Counted from the first letter of the stretch, positions 1 through 8,587 are shown. The stretch is 37,112 nucleotides of DNA from Planctomycetota bacterium (GCA_024653775.1 JANLHZ010000009.1:1-37112), one strand, 5' to 3'. Numbers and translations: made by a program. The notes: generated by a model from the letters alone, not told the origin.

Positions 1-132
1 CTCCTTGCAATTCCGGAAAGGGGCGTAGATACCTCCTCCGTTGCAAAGTTCGCGCCTTGGGTATTTTTATTTCCGCCTATCGTGAATAACGCGGGATAAA
101 CGACCAATAAGCGCATCATATTCTCTAAATTC

Positions 133-1275
133 ATGAACTACCGAAGTTATCTCGCCGACCTCGAATCGCGCGACCTGAAACGCTCGCTGCGATACGTCCG
201 GCATATTTCGCCGGTCGAGATCGAGGTTGACGGGCGCAGGCTGGTGAACTTCGCGTCCAACGATTACCTCGGACTTTCCTTCGATCAGCGAATAGCGGAA
301 GCCGCGTTCGAGGAAGCGAAGAAGAGCGGCGTCGGCGCGGGCGCTTCGAGACTGATTTCCGGTAGCGACGTAATCCACCGCGAGTTCGAGGAGCGATTCG
401 CCGACTGGAAGGGATTCGAAGCTGCGCTGATGTTTCCCTCCGGCTGGATGGCGAACACGGGGCTTTTGCAGACAGTCTTCCGCGAAGGCGACGTTGTTTA
501 CAGCGACCGCCTCAACCACGCGAGCATCATCGATGGACTCAGACTTTCGAGAGCGACGGTGCGCATTTACGATCATAGGGGCGAGGGAGATTGTAGGGGC
601 GCACTGCGTTCGCCCTGTGCGCTCGGGAATGTCCGCGGTCCTATGCTGACTGGAATCGTCAGCGAGACGCTTTTTTCTATGGACGGCGACGTTCCCGACC
701 TCGTCGCGCTCGCGAGCTTTGCTGCGGAACGCGGTGCTGAACTCGTTCTCGACGACGCGCACGCGACCGGCGTTCTCGGTCCGGATGGACGTGGGCTTTC
801 CAGCGTCGGCGGAATCCGCGAGCACGTAGCGTTCAGCGTCAGCACCCTCGGCAAAGCGTTCGGCGTCAGCGGCGGGATCGTGTGCGCGTCGCGCGAGCGA
901 ATCGAATTCCTCGTGAACACCTGCCGGTCGTTCATTTATTCGACCGCGATGCCGACGTTCGCGGTAGCGGCGTGTTTGAAAGCGCTCGAAATCGTGCAGG
1001 CGGAGCCGGAGAGGCGGGAGCGGGTGCTTGTGATCGCGCGCCGGGTTCGCGAAGCTCTCGGACTCGCGGGAGAGTCGCCAATAATCCCTGTGATTCTCGG
1101 TAGCGAAGCGGCGGCGCTCGCGAAAGCTAAGCAGCTCGACTCGGCGGGGATTTTCGTCCCCGCGATCCGTCCGCCGACGGTTCCCGCGGGGGAATCGAGA
1201 CTGCGCGTCACCGTGAGCGCAGCGCACTCAGATGAGCAGGTCGAAAGGCTGCTCGAAGCGCTTACTTCTTCGTAG
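133..1275 (+). CDS. bioF: 8-amino-7-oxononanoate synthase (BioF-like alpha-oxoamine synthase)
   Basis: A PLP enzyme of 380 aa, close to the usual length of about 385, that would condense pimeloyl-ACP/CoA with L-alanine in cytosolic biotin synthesis. Visible family motifs are ASNDYLGL (residues 41-48), the substrate-site NHASIIDG (128-135), DDAHATGVLG (207-216) and the PLP lysine K241 in STLGKAFGVSGG. The start has no clear Shine-Dalgarno, but the N-terminal region aligns with the family. Residues about 148-170, between YDH and the SETLFSMDGD block, are atypical: Cys- and Arg-rich and encoded by a hairpin-forming stretch (about 588-640). No other biotin gene is present, so related enzymes (2-amino-3-ketobutyrate CoA ligase, serine palmitoyltransferase) cannot be excluded. 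The 3' end overlaps the convergent small gene by 14 bp. Confidence 0.85.
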   Translation: MNYRSYLADLESRDLKRSLRYVRHISPVEIEVDGRRLVNFASNDYLGLSFDQRIAEAAFEEAKKSGVGAGASRLISGSDVIHREFEERFADWKGFEAALMFPSGWMANTGLLQTVFREGDVVYSDRLNHASIIDGLRLSRATVRIYDHRGEGDCRGALRSPCALGNVRGPMLTGIVSETLFSMDGDVPDLVALASFAAERGAELVLDDAHATGVLGPDGRGLSSVGGIREHVAFSVSTLGKAFGVSGGIVCASRERIEFLVNTCRSFIYSTAMPTFAVAACLKALEIVQAEPERRERVLVIARRVREALGLAGESPIIPVILGSEAAALAKAKQLDSAGIFVPAIRPPTVPAGESRLRVTVSAAHSDEQVERLLEALTSS

Positions 1276-1492
1276 GCTGCCCGCGAGTCTTGCGTTTCGA
1301 CTGTTCCACCGCCGCGATCGATTCGAGATCGAGAAGCGCGATGCGTCCGTCAGACTCGAGCACCGCGACGAGGCTCTCGCCTATGACGATTTCAGGTGAA
1401 GGGCAGCGGTATCGATCGCCACTGTTCATCACGATATCGAGTGGCCGATACGGTTTCGTGCGAAACGCTTTTCTGAGATCGTCGGCTTTCAT
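1262..1492 (-). CDS. Small conserved hypothetical protein (76 aa)
   Basis: A 76-residue protein that resembles, from memory, a family of short proteins common in planctomycetes and other large-genome bacteria. They open with a helix-plus-PFRP-like motif (here KPYRPLDIVMNSGDRY, residues 14-29), followed by a P-E-(F/I)-V block (PSPEIVIGE, 32-40) and a beta-strand LESDGRIALLDLESI (46-60). Function is unknown; the short beta-rich form suggests a small regulatory or structural domain. A Shine-Dalgarno (GAGG, 7 nt upstream) supports the start. The 3' end overlaps the bioF stop convergently. Confidence 0.7.
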   Translation of the reverse strand: MKADDLRKAFRTKPYRPLDIVMNSGDRYRCPSPEIVIGESLVAVLESDGRIALLDLESIAAVEQSKRKTRGQPTKK

Positions 1493-1623
1493 ATTCGATC
1501 CTCGTGACGGACTTCTCGATTTACGGTATCACCGGCTAAACACTACGACAAGCGGCAAAGTGAGAGGAGCGTCGAAACTCGCGGAGCGCGGGGTTACACT
1601 TTCTTTCAATGCATGCGGATCAA

Positions 1624-2709
1624 ATGAATATTCTCGTCGTCCGGCTGTCGTCCCTCGGCGACGTCGTGGACTCGCTGTGGGCGCTATCGATAATGCGGGA
1701 ATACTATCCCGCTGCACAGATTGACTTCGTGGTCGAGGATCGCTTCGCGGACGTTCTGGCGAATCACCCGCACATCGATAACGTCATCGTGTTTCCCCGC
1801 GGCGAGATGAAACGCGCGGGGATGTTCGCGAAGCCTTCGAAGCTGCTGCGTTTCATCGGGAAGCTGCGCGCGGCGAAGTACGACGCAGTCTTCGACCTTC
1901 AGCACAACCTGAAGTCAGGCGCGATTTCGTGGCTCACAAAATCGAAACGCCGGGTTGGGTTCGACAGCACTACGGGCAAGGAGAAGAACTGGATTTTCCA
2001 GACCGAACGGTACAAGGTTTTCCACGAAGGTCGGCATCGCGCGGAGACTTTCGAAGCGTTCATCCACGCGGCGGGGGTCGACGAGGAACGCCGGTCCACG
2101 GCGAAGCCTTTGATTTTCGAGGACGCGAAGCTCGCGGCGGAGGTGCGGAAGAGTGTCGAGTCGAAGAAGACGCGCGCGGGGCCCGTGATCATTAGCCACC
2201 CGACGGTGTCGAAGTATAACTCCTACAAACAGTGGGATCTCGCGAAGTTCGCGCAGGTGTATGATCGTCTCATCGACGAGTTCGGCGCGAACGTGATCCT
2301 CAGCCTCGGACCCCGCGAAGAAGATGACGAGCGCGCGATACGCGAAGCGATGAAAAACGATCTGCCAGAGGCGTGCTATCTCTCGATCCGCGGCGAAACC
2401 GAACTCCTGCGCGCGTGCGACATGTTCCTCGCGTGCGACACGGGAAGCGTCCACATCGCAAGCGCCACCAAAACGCCCACCGTCGCGATTTTCGGTCCGA
2501 AGGACAGCGTGCTCCATGGTCCGCACGGGGTTCTGTCGCGGGTCGTCGAGCTGCGCGAGCTTTCATGCAAACCCTGCCGGGACCGCGCGTGCGTTGACCC
2601 GGTCTGCATCCGCGGAATCAGCGCGGGGATGGTGTTTAACGCGTGCGCGTCCCTGCTTGCGGAACTCAGATTCGTTCCCGCAGCCGAGACGCGAGTGGAG
2701 GCTGGATGA
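1624..2709 (+). CDS. Glycosyltransferase family 9 (heptosyltransferase-like)
   Basis: A GT-B fold glycosyltransferase of the ADP-heptose:LPS heptosyltransferase family, 361 aa from the preferred start. The N-terminal nucleotide-fold signature MNILVVRLSSLGDVVDS begins at this methionine; an ATG five codons upstream (1609) would add only an unconserved tail. The C-terminal donor-binding motif CDTGSVHIASATKTPTVAIFGP is typical of GT9, as is the Cys cluster near the end (CKPCRDRACVDPVC, also seen in heptosyltransferases). The likely role is adding a sugar to LPS core or another surface glycan at the cytoplasmic face. Its TGA overlaps an ATG (ATGA, 2706-2709) that opens a 32-codon remnant identical at its start to the dpdA gene at 7250, so GT9 was probably once translationally coupled to dpdA. 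Confidence 0.88.
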   Translation: MNILVVRLSSLGDVVDSLWALSIMREYYPAAQIDFVVEDRFADVLANHPHIDNVIVFPRGEMKRAGMFAKPSKLLRFIGKLRAAKYDAVFDLQHNLKSGAISWLTKSKRRVGFDSTTGKEKNWIFQTERYKVFHEGRHRAETFEAFIHAAGVDEERRSTAKPLIFEDAKLAAEVRKSVESKKTRAGPVIISHPTVSKYNSYKQWDLAKFAQVYDRLIDEFGANVILSLGPREEDDERAIREAMKNDLPEACYLSIRGETELLRACDMFLACDTGSVHIASATKTPTVAIFGPKDSVLHGPHGVLSRVVELRELSCKPCRDRACVDPVCIRGISAGMVFNACASLLAELRFVPAAETRVEAG

Positions 2710-2795
2710 AAAACGGTCCGCCGAACAGATTGCCCGAGAGGTGCGCGTACATAATTCCGGAGTGGGACGATCTCGTGGATCCGGCGTACGATTTC
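2705..2795. repeat. Direct repeat, left copy (91 bp, partner 7249-7339)
   Basis: Left copy of a 91-bp direct repeat with two adjacent mismatches against 7249-7339. The homology begins one base before the ATG of both copies and ends inside codon 30. No terminal inverted repeat is visible beside it, so this is not a classical short transposon target-site duplication. Confidence 0.92.
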
Positions 2796-2804
2796 GAGCG
2801 CTAA
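2705..2804 (+). pseudogene. Truncated 5' copy of dpdA (duplicated 91 bp)
   Basis: A 32-codon reading frame (2706-2804) whose first 30 residues match the DpdA N terminus at 7250 except at one residue, with R in place of K. At DNA level 2705-2795 matches 7249-7339 at all but two adjacent bases. Homology stops abruptly after the GATTTC, and the frame closes two codons later with TAA. The ATG overlaps the glycosyltransferase stop as ATGA. This is the left end of a direct repeat flanking the 4.5-kb segment that carries the subtilase and lipoprotein genes. Confidence 0.9.
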
Positions 2805-2851
2805 AACACAAGTCCCGCCTGCAATCCAAAATGATACCGGCTGCTGCGTCC

Positions 2852-5800
2852 TTACTGAACGGTGAATCCCCTGGAAGAGGAGGTAGTAAGTCCAGTAAAA
2901 GCCTGATCCACGTCTGGGAAGTTGAAATTATTATAGTCGAAATTCGGGACGAAGCCGTTTGTTATATCCCATTTATAAGAAGAACCGCTGCTGAGTCCGC
3001 CAGTCGGTATGGAAGGAAGAGTAAACGACGTGGTAGTTCCAGGAAAATTAACCTCCCATACGGTATTGACGGGAGTTGTAGCGTCTTTGATTTCAAGCGT
3101 TCCGAGGTCGGCGCTGGAGGAATTCGTCCAGGAAAAAGTCAGGGCAGAAGTAGCGACTGAAGCACTCGCGGCAGGCTGCGAGAGAGCGGGTACGTCATGC
3201 AGTGCCGCTGTATACGAAGAAGATAGCGAGCTGTAAGGCGCGATAAGTTGGAGAATGGACGTTTGTCCGGACGCGGATATTGCGCCGAATGCCAGTCCGT
3301 AGCGACTGGAATTCGGAAACGCCATTGTTTTGAAAGAAAAAGCGGATGGATTCGCAACGCTGGCGTCGAGACCGGCAAATCCATCTCCCCGCGTATAGTC
3401 ATAGTAATGATAACCGAAGCCCAAATACGTCGGCGCAGTCGTCATATCGAATACCCCACCGGCTGGAGGAGTGATCGCGCCCGAAACTGTTACTAGCGAT
3501 ACGCTCTGAGTCGCAAAGTCCACAACAACGGAGCCGGCCGCCGAAATTGGCGAATTAAGATAAGTCGACTCATCGATTGACGCTGCGGTAGTCGCTCCTG
3601 ACGCATCGCGAGAAAACACGGAAATTGAAAACTGCGCTCCCTGTTGGATCTGAAGGTTGACTGTCGGGTTTGAGGTGCCGTTATAGTTCGCTGAACTCCA
3701 TTCTCCGTTGGCGCTCACAAGAACGCTTTTGTCCGTGGTGGGGTTAAGGCCACTAACGGTTACGGCTACCTGGTACTTCGTGGGATTGGTTTCGCAGAGT
3801 TCAAACCGCACCTGGCTTGCATTGAGATTTAAAAACGTCGTCGTTGAAAACCCTGTCGCGGTCGCGGAGATAGTCTGCGCGCCGGAAAAGTTTCCGACAA
3901 GAGTTGCGATACCTTCTTCGTCGGTTTGAGCGGACAGAGTTCCGTTTCCGAGATATACGTTCGCTCCTACGATCGGTTTATAGGTCACGTCGTCAACTAC
4001 TTGCGCTATGATGGCATTGTTGATTGCGCCACCCCCCGTGCCTGGAGGGATGGTATCGCGACCGATCTGTTCAACCGCGAAATGCTTGCCGTTAACAGTC
4101 GCGCCATCGCTGACCGGAACAAGGTCTGGAGAATCGTATCCGAGGAAGCCGAGAAATTCTCCGATGGCGGATCCTGGATTACCGTCGTTATCTACGTTAT
4201 CGGATCCTGCCACGATCAGGTAATTCCCAGCCGCGACACTTGAAAACGTATAGCGATATTGCGATGCGCGGTTAGTTGTCGTTGTTGCAACAGGGTTATC
4301 CGGGTTCGAGTCGTCGAAGAGATACACGTCCAGCGAGCCAATATCCGGAATGGTTATCGCCGAAACCTGCATTGTGCATAGAACCGGTCTTGAACTTCCG
4401 GAAGAATCGGAAACCGTAATCAGCGCTGCGTAAAGACCGTCCGAGAGACCCGTTCGCGAAACCGTCGCTGTCAGCTTCGCTGGTGTCGTAGTTGTGTCAA
4501 GCGAGGTTGTAAGCCAGTTCCCTCCGGAAGCTTCCTGATCGATAGCTGAAAGTCCCGAAATTTGAGTCGCTCCTGTAGAAACGAGCTTTACCTCCAGCGA
4601 GGACACTCCCTCCGCGAAAGAAATAGCGCTTACACCGGACGTAACCTCGGGGACAATTCGTAGTGCGCTGAAGGACGGAGTGAGTCCTTTAGCGGATAAA
4701 ACAGCCTGAAAAGCGTCGATGAGGCCGTCACCGAACAAGTCGTCGCGTCCAGGCGATCCAAGATCGGTTGCAGTGTTTTTCAGGATCTGCTCGATCTGAT
4801 CCGGAGTCAGATTCGGCGCGGCGGATTTTATTAGCGCCGCTACACCAGCCACATGAGGCGAAGCCATCGATGTTCCCGGCATTCCGATGTACCAATATAT
4901 TCCGCTTGTCCGGACCGAACTTACGACATCCTTTTCGACTTCATAAGCTCGATTTCCATCAGAGAGAAAAAAGTCCAGGCTGCCTCCGCCGCCGGGAGCG
5001 GCGACGTCTATCCAGGATCCGAAATTAGAAAACTCCGACTTCTGAGCATTGCGATCTACCGCGGACACCGCGATGACGTGATTTAGCGCAGCGGGAATAG
5101 ATCGCGTACTCGTGTTGTCGTTTCCCGCGGCAGCGACGATTGTCACGCCTGCAGCCCATACTTGGTCAACTATGGACTGCCATTGTGTCTCCGATGCTGT
5201 ATCCGTTGAAGATCCGCCAAGGCTCATATTGATAATATCGGCTTTCTTCGCGGGGACAGTGCCTGATGCGTTGGCAAGGCTAGCGGCATAGAGCATGCCA
5301 TCCCAGATGTCCGTGTCAGCGCCTCCGGCACCACCTAACACACGCACCGGCATGACTTTACAACCCCACGCGATTCCCGCTACACCCTGGCTGTTGTTGG
5401 AAACCGCCGCTATGGTTCCCGCTACGTGGGAGCCGTGAAAGGATTGCGGAATTTTTGGGTTCGACAAAATCGGGTCGGAAGGATCTGAATCGATGCCGTT
5501 TCCATCCCCGGAATTTTGCGCGTCGGACACGAAATCGTATCCAGTCGAAGTGAGATTCGCCGAGAGATCGGGATGGTTTGTCAACACCCCTGTATCGAGC
5601 ACTGCGACGATCACCGACGGTTGCCCGGTTTCTTCCTTCCATGCCCTCGGAAGATCGATCATTCCATAATGCCATTGAGTGGCATATAAGGTGTCGTTTG
5701 GGATACGTTCGGATGAGGAAGGAGCCTGCTGGGATCGCTGAAAGTAGTTTGGCGAGACGGCTTCAATTACCGAAGCGTTTCGCAAACGCGCGATTACTTC

Positions 5801-6241
5801 CAGGGTTTTTGGAGGCGTCACACCGTCCGCCGAGCTATAGACGATAAGAAACGGACCCCTCGCGCCATAAGTTCGGGTTTGGACGAAAGATATTCCTGAA
5901 TATTCGCTGCCGCAAAATTTCATTAACTCGTTTATCGTGTAACCCTGATTGACGGTGGCAACGAATTCTCCTTCGCGGTATTCGGGCTCCGCTTCCACTT
6001 CTGAGTCTTTTCCTTCGTCCTGAACAAGAAGCGAAGAATATGGTCGTCGCTCGCCGGGCACCCTGATCGTTCCGGAAATCGTTGCGCTTCCACCATTTCC
6101 GGAGCCACCGCCGCCACCAACAGCAGCCGCGTTCGAGGTAGAATCACCACCACCGCCGCCACCAACACAGGCGAGTGCTGAAACGATGAGTAGACTAAGC
6201 GTGATAAGGACATTCAGTTGTGATGAACTTCTTCGCGACAT
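2852..6241 (-). CDS. Secreted S8 subtilisin-like serine protease (lipoprotein-like N terminus)
   Basis: A large exported protease, 1129 aa from the ATG with a GGAG Shine-Dalgarno 7 nt upstream; a GTG six codons earlier (6259) is less likely. The N terminus has two Arg, a hydrophobic stretch and ALAC followed by a Gly-rich linker, so it may be a lipoprotein. A prodomain-like region comes first, then the S8 catalytic domain (about residues 190-520) with Asp216 in VAVLDTGV, His269 in FHGSHVAGT, the oxyanion Asn in AAAGND and Ser458 in GTSMASPHVAG. The C-terminal half is beta-rich and includes a segment resembling a carboxypeptidase-regulatory/prealbumin-like domain (IVGANVYLGNGTLSAQTDEEG). Base composition is less GC-rich than in flanking genes and the gene lies inside the repeat-flanked 4.5-kb segment, which suggests acquisition by transfer. 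Substrate unknown. Confidence 0.92.
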   Translation of the reverse strand: MSRRSSSQLNVLITLSLLIVSALACVGGGGGGDSTSNAAAVGGGGGSGNGGSATISGTIRVPGERRPYSSLLVQDEGKDSEVEAEPEYREGEFVATVNQGYTINELMKFCGSEYSGISFVQTRTYGARGPFLIVYSSADGVTPPKTLEVIARLRNASVIEAVSPNYFQRSQQAPSSSERIPNDTLYATQWHYGMIDLPRAWKEETGQPSVIVAVLDTGVLTNHPDLSANLTSTGYDFVSDAQNSGDGNGIDSDPSDPILSNPKIPQSFHGSHVAGTIAAVSNNSQGVAGIAWGCKVMPVRVLGGAGGADTDIWDGMLYAASLANASGTVPAKKADIINMSLGGSSTDTASETQWQSIVDQVWAAGVTIVAAAGNDNTSTRSIPAALNHVIAVSAVDRNAQKSEFSNFGSWIDVAAPGGGGSLDFFLSDGNRAYEVEKDVVSSVRTSGIYWYIGMPGTSMASPHVAGVAALIKSAAPNLTPDQIEQILKNTATDLGSPGRDDLFGDGLIDAFQAVLSAKGLTPSFSALRIVPEVTSGVSAISFAEGVSSLEVKLVSTGATQISGLSAIDQEASGGNWLTTSLDTTTTPAKLTATVSRTGLSDGLYAALITVSDSSGSSRPVLCTMQVSAITIPDIGSLDVYLFDDSNPDNPVATTTTNRASQYRYTFSSVAAGNYLIVAGSDNVDNDGNPGSAIGEFLGFLGYDSPDLVPVSDGATVNGKHFAVEQIGRDTIPPGTGGGAINNAIIAQVVDDVTYKPIVGANVYLGNGTLSAQTDEEGIATLVGNFSGAQTISATATGFSTTTFLNLNASQVRFELCETNPTKYQVAVTVSGLNPTTDKSVLVSANGEWSSANYNGTSNPTVNLQIQQGAQFSISVFSRDASGATTAASIDESTYLNSPISAAGSVVVDFATQSVSLVTVSGAITPPAGGVFDMTTAPTYLGFGYHYYDYTRGDGFAGLDASVANPSAFSFKTMAFPNSSRYGLAFGAISASGQTSILQLIAPYSSLSSSYTAALHDVPALSQPAASASVATSALTFSWTNSSSADLGTLEIKDATTPVNTVWEVNFPGTTTSFTLPSIPTGGLSSGSSYKWDITNGFVPNFDYNNFNFPDVDQAFTGLTTSSSRGFTVQ

Positions 6242-6296
6242 TTTTGACTCCGTGGCCACCCAATACCGGTTTCCTGAGATGAAATTACAACTTTAG

Positions 6297-6767
6297 CTAC
6301 CATCCGCTTTGGCGACCGGTTTGTCCCGGTCCGCCGTACCCTGGCGATTGTGTGTAACCCCCGCCCGCGGGTCCGTAACCGCCGCCACCGCCTGCGCCAT
6401 ATCCTCCTGTGGGAATAGCGGGGTCCGTAACCACTTTGTCGAGCTTCCACACGGCGCCCGTAAGAAGATCGACAACCCAAGGTATGAGGCCGATCAAGTT
6501 GAACAGCGCGACTGGATTAAAATGCTGATTGACCGTTGCAGTGCTGGTCTGCCCACCCGGATGCTGAAACGTTACGGAGTGAGTATTACCGGTATCGAGC
6601 GTTATTGTCGTAGGCGTAGGCCACCACTGCCCGCCGTCGACCTGCACTTGCGCTCCCTGAATTTGAGATTCGAATCGAACCTCCCGGTCGCTCCCGGAAA
6701 AAATCGTTGCGCAGCCAGAGCACAGAAACAGCAGCGGAAGAAAGCTTGTCAACGCACATCGAACCAT
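6297..6767 (-). CDS. Small lipoprotein with Gly-rich tail
   Basis: A 156-aa protein starting at an ATG with a perfect AGGAGG 5 nt upstream. The open frame continues a further 65 codons upstream, but that extension has no signal peptide and is rejected. A signal peptide ends in LCSGC, so Cys19 is the likely lipidation site. The mature start CATIFSGSDREVRFES is a pattern seen in small bacterial lipoproteins with a PEGA-like domain, and AQVQVDGGQWWPTPTTITL fits it. A hydrophobic segment (FNLIGLIPWVVDLLTGAVW) follows, then a Gly/Tyr-rich, probably disordered tail. Function unknown; envelope-associated. Same strand and just upstream of the subtilase (55 bp gap), so possibly co-transcribed with it. 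Confidence 0.78.
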   Translation of the reverse strand: MVRCALTSFLPLLFLCSGCATIFSGSDREVRFESQIQGAQVQVDGGQWWPTPTTITLDTGNTHSVTFQHPGGQTSTATVNQHFNPVALFNLIGLIPWVVDLLTGAVWKLDKVVTDPAIPTGGYGAGGGGGYGPAGGGYTQSPGYGGPGQTGRQSGW

Positions 6768-7249
6768 TTTACCCTCCTGCGGAAGCGCTTGGCGATGGAT
6801 ACGGTCCACGAAAGAGGGCGCGTACCCTAAGCCGTAAACGCAGGTCCTGGCAAGACCCTCCTCACGAGCTTTACGAGCAGCGCCCAAAACGGACGCCGCT
6901 CCTTTCTGCTCCACTCGTGAGGAAAAACAAACTGCCAGGTTTGCGTCTACAATGAAAGCCAATCGGAGCGGATTGCTTTCTGTTCGGAGCCTTTCTCATA
7001 GGCTCCTGATGATCAGCTTATTTAATCGCGTGACCTCCTGTAACTGAAACCTTGAATGAAGATGGAATTTCTCTAACCTGACGCCATGCAATCAAGATGT
7101 ACAATAAACTGCAAACGAAAATTTTGAAAAGCGAAATTTTTATGCCCGAACGGGCACACTACAAACACCGCGACAGCTTGCAGGCTCGGGGCCGGGTGCG
7201 TATTACAAGCAAGATTGCATCCTGTGTCGGAGGTTTATATAAATCCTCG
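6768..7249. other. Gene-free stretch between lipoprotein and dpdA
   Basis: 482 bp. It holds the leader of the lipoprotein gene, a 7-bp hairpin (GGAGCCT at 6986-6992 pairing with 7000-7006) without a T-run, the half copy of the 53-bp repeat (7143-7166) and, just before the dpdA start, TATATAA (7236-7242), which could be a -10 box. An open frame runs in phase into dpdA from 7097, but it has no family similarity and spans the repeat, so I treat it as non-coding. Confidence 0.6.
7143..7166. repeat. Half copy of 53-bp twin-hairpin repeat
   Basis: TGCCC-gaac-GGGCA followed by CACTACAAAC equals the right half of the complete element at 27213-27265, with one change in the arm and different loop bases. 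The left half is missing. Confidence 0.75.
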
Positions 7250-7339
7250 ATGAAAAACGGTCCGCCGAACAAGTTGCCCGAGAGGTGCGCGTACATAATT
7301 CCGGAGTGGGACGATCTCGTGGATCCGGCGTACGATTTC
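7249..7339. repeat. Direct repeat, right copy (91 bp, partner 2705-2795)
   Basis: Right copy of the 91-bp direct repeat. Here it forms the functional start of dpdA. The two copies enclose about 4.5 kb. Confidence 0.92.
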
Positions 7340-8587
7340 AAGAACGACGAATATTCGCGGTCGAGCGATCGAAGGAGTGACACTCGAAGCGTTGACGTGT
7401 ACGCCCACGAGCTTTACGGTGCGTTCAACTACGACGGCATTCTCGTCTCGAAGATCATCATCGACAGCACGAAGCGCAAACGAAAGGAGATCGAAGCGCG
7501 CGGCGTGCATGAGTACCTGCGCCTGCCCGCGGACTATCCGACCATGGGCGACTGCGGCGCCTTCGGATACATTAACGATCGCGAGCCGCCGTTCGGGACG
7601 GATGAGATCATCGCGTACTACGAAGCCGCGGGTTTCGATTACGCGGTATCGATCGATCATCTCTGCGTTCCGGGAGCGGTCAGCCGCACGATGCTCACCC
7701 ACGAAGGAGTGGAAGTTTCCGAGATGGAGGCGAGGAGACTCAAACAGCTTGGAGTGAAGATCGATTCAGAAACAGTCATCGACGAGGACGCGCTGAAATT
7801 CCGCTACGAGCTCACGCTCAGAAACGCGCAGGAATTCTTCGAAAAAGCGGGCGGAGCAAAGAAGCCGTTCGTGGCGGTCGGCGCGGCGCAGGGATTTTCG
7901 CCGGAGTCGTACGCGGACGCAGTGCGGGAACTCACCAGCTACGGCTACGATCACATCGCGCTCGGGGGGCTCGTTCGCTCCAAGACGCACCAGATCGTCG
8001 AAATCCTCGATGAAATCCAGAACGTCCGCAAACCAGGCGTGCGCATTCACCTATTTGGCGTCGCACGGGACGAAGCGATCGCGCGGTTCGTCAAGCTCGG
8101 CGTGACGAGTTTCGACAGCGCGAGTCCTCTCCGCAGGGCGTGGCTCTCGACCGACAACAACTACTTCCTGCCGGAGGAGCGGTTCGCCGCGATCAGGATT
8201 CCACAGACCGCGCGCGGCAGGACCGCGAAGAAGATCGTGGAGAAATCGGGAAGGTCGATAGCGGAGATAGAGAGGCTCGAGGCAGCGGCGCTCTCGGCGC
8301 TACGGGACTTCGCGCGGACGAATAAAGGAATAGAGCGCACGCTTGAAACCCTGATCGAATTCGACAGCGTGCTCGGGGATGCTCGCGAGGCGCACCAGAA
8401 TGCTTACCGCCGGACGCTCGAGGCGCGTCCGTGGGAGCGCTGTCCGTGCAGGATCTGTAAAGACGTCGGCGTCGAGGTGATCATTTTCCGCGGGAACAAC
8501 CGCAACCGCAGGCGCGGATTCCACAACACGCACGTGTTCTACGAGTCGTTCAAGCGAACCATCGAGACGACTAATTCCGGCGGATGA
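7250..8587 (+). CDS. dpdA: DNA 7-deazaguanine transglycosylase DpdA (TGT superfamily)
   Basis: A 445-aa protein with the hallmarks of DpdA, the TGT paralogue that exchanges guanine in DNA for a 7-deazaguanine base (preQ0). Visible residues: general-base Asp101 in MGDCGAFGYI, Asp136 in SIDHLC, the substrate-site GVAQG-equivalent GAAQG (211-215), ALGGLVRSKT (237-246), nucleophile Asp289 in SFDSASPLRRAW, zinc ligands C398/C400/C403 in CPCRIC and His425 in RGFHN. The block RGNNRNRRRGFHNTHVFY is diagnostic of DpdA rather than bacterial tRNA TGT. The start at the repeat boundary is chosen because the duplicated 2706 copy begins at exactly this ATG. No other dpd restriction/modification genes and no queC/D/E or folE are in the window, so either preQ0 comes from elsewhere or the role differs. 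The 3' end overlaps the convergent metalloprotease gene by 17 bp. Confidence 0.9.
   Translation: MKNGPPNKLPERCAYIIPEWDDLVDPAYDFKNDEYSRSSDRRSDTRSVDVYAHELYGAFNYDGILVSKIIIDSTKRKRKEIEARGVHEYLRLPADYPTMGDCGAFGYINDREPPFGTDEIIAYYEAAGFDYAVSIDHLCVPGAVSRTMLTHEGVEVSEMEARRLKQLGVKIDSETVIDEDALKFRYELTLRNAQEFFEKAGGAKKPFVAVGAAQGFSPESYADAVRELTSYGYDHIALGGLVRSKTHQIVEILDEIQNVRKPGVRIHLFGVARDEAIARFVKLGVTSFDSASPLRRAWLSTDNNYFLPEERFAAIRIPQTARGRTAKKIVEKSGRSIAEIERLEAAALSALRDFARTNKGIERTLETLIEFDSVLGDAREAHQNAYRRTLEARPWERCPCRICKDVGVEVIIFRGNNRNRRRGFHNTHVFYESFKRTIETTNSGG

Noticed and set aside
67-1227. 386-codon minus-strand open frame opposite bioF
   Set aside because: It mirrors a real GC-rich gene in the opposite frame, has an Arg-rich composition and no family similarity.
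6768-6962. N-terminal extension of the small lipoprotein by 65 codons
   Set aside because: It would hide a good signal peptide and AGGAGG site at 6767.
6986-7006. Hairpin GGAGCCT/AGGCTCC as a terminator
   Set aside because: No T-run follows on either strand, so it is only noted as a hairpin.
7097-7249. N-terminal extension of dpdA by 51 codons
   Set aside because: The extension has no similarity, crosses a repeat half copy, and the duplicated copy at 2706 starts at the internal ATG.
2852-7249. Insertion called as a classical transposon
   Set aside because: There are no terminal inverted repeats, no transposase, and a 91-bp repeat is far longer than an ordinary target-site duplication.
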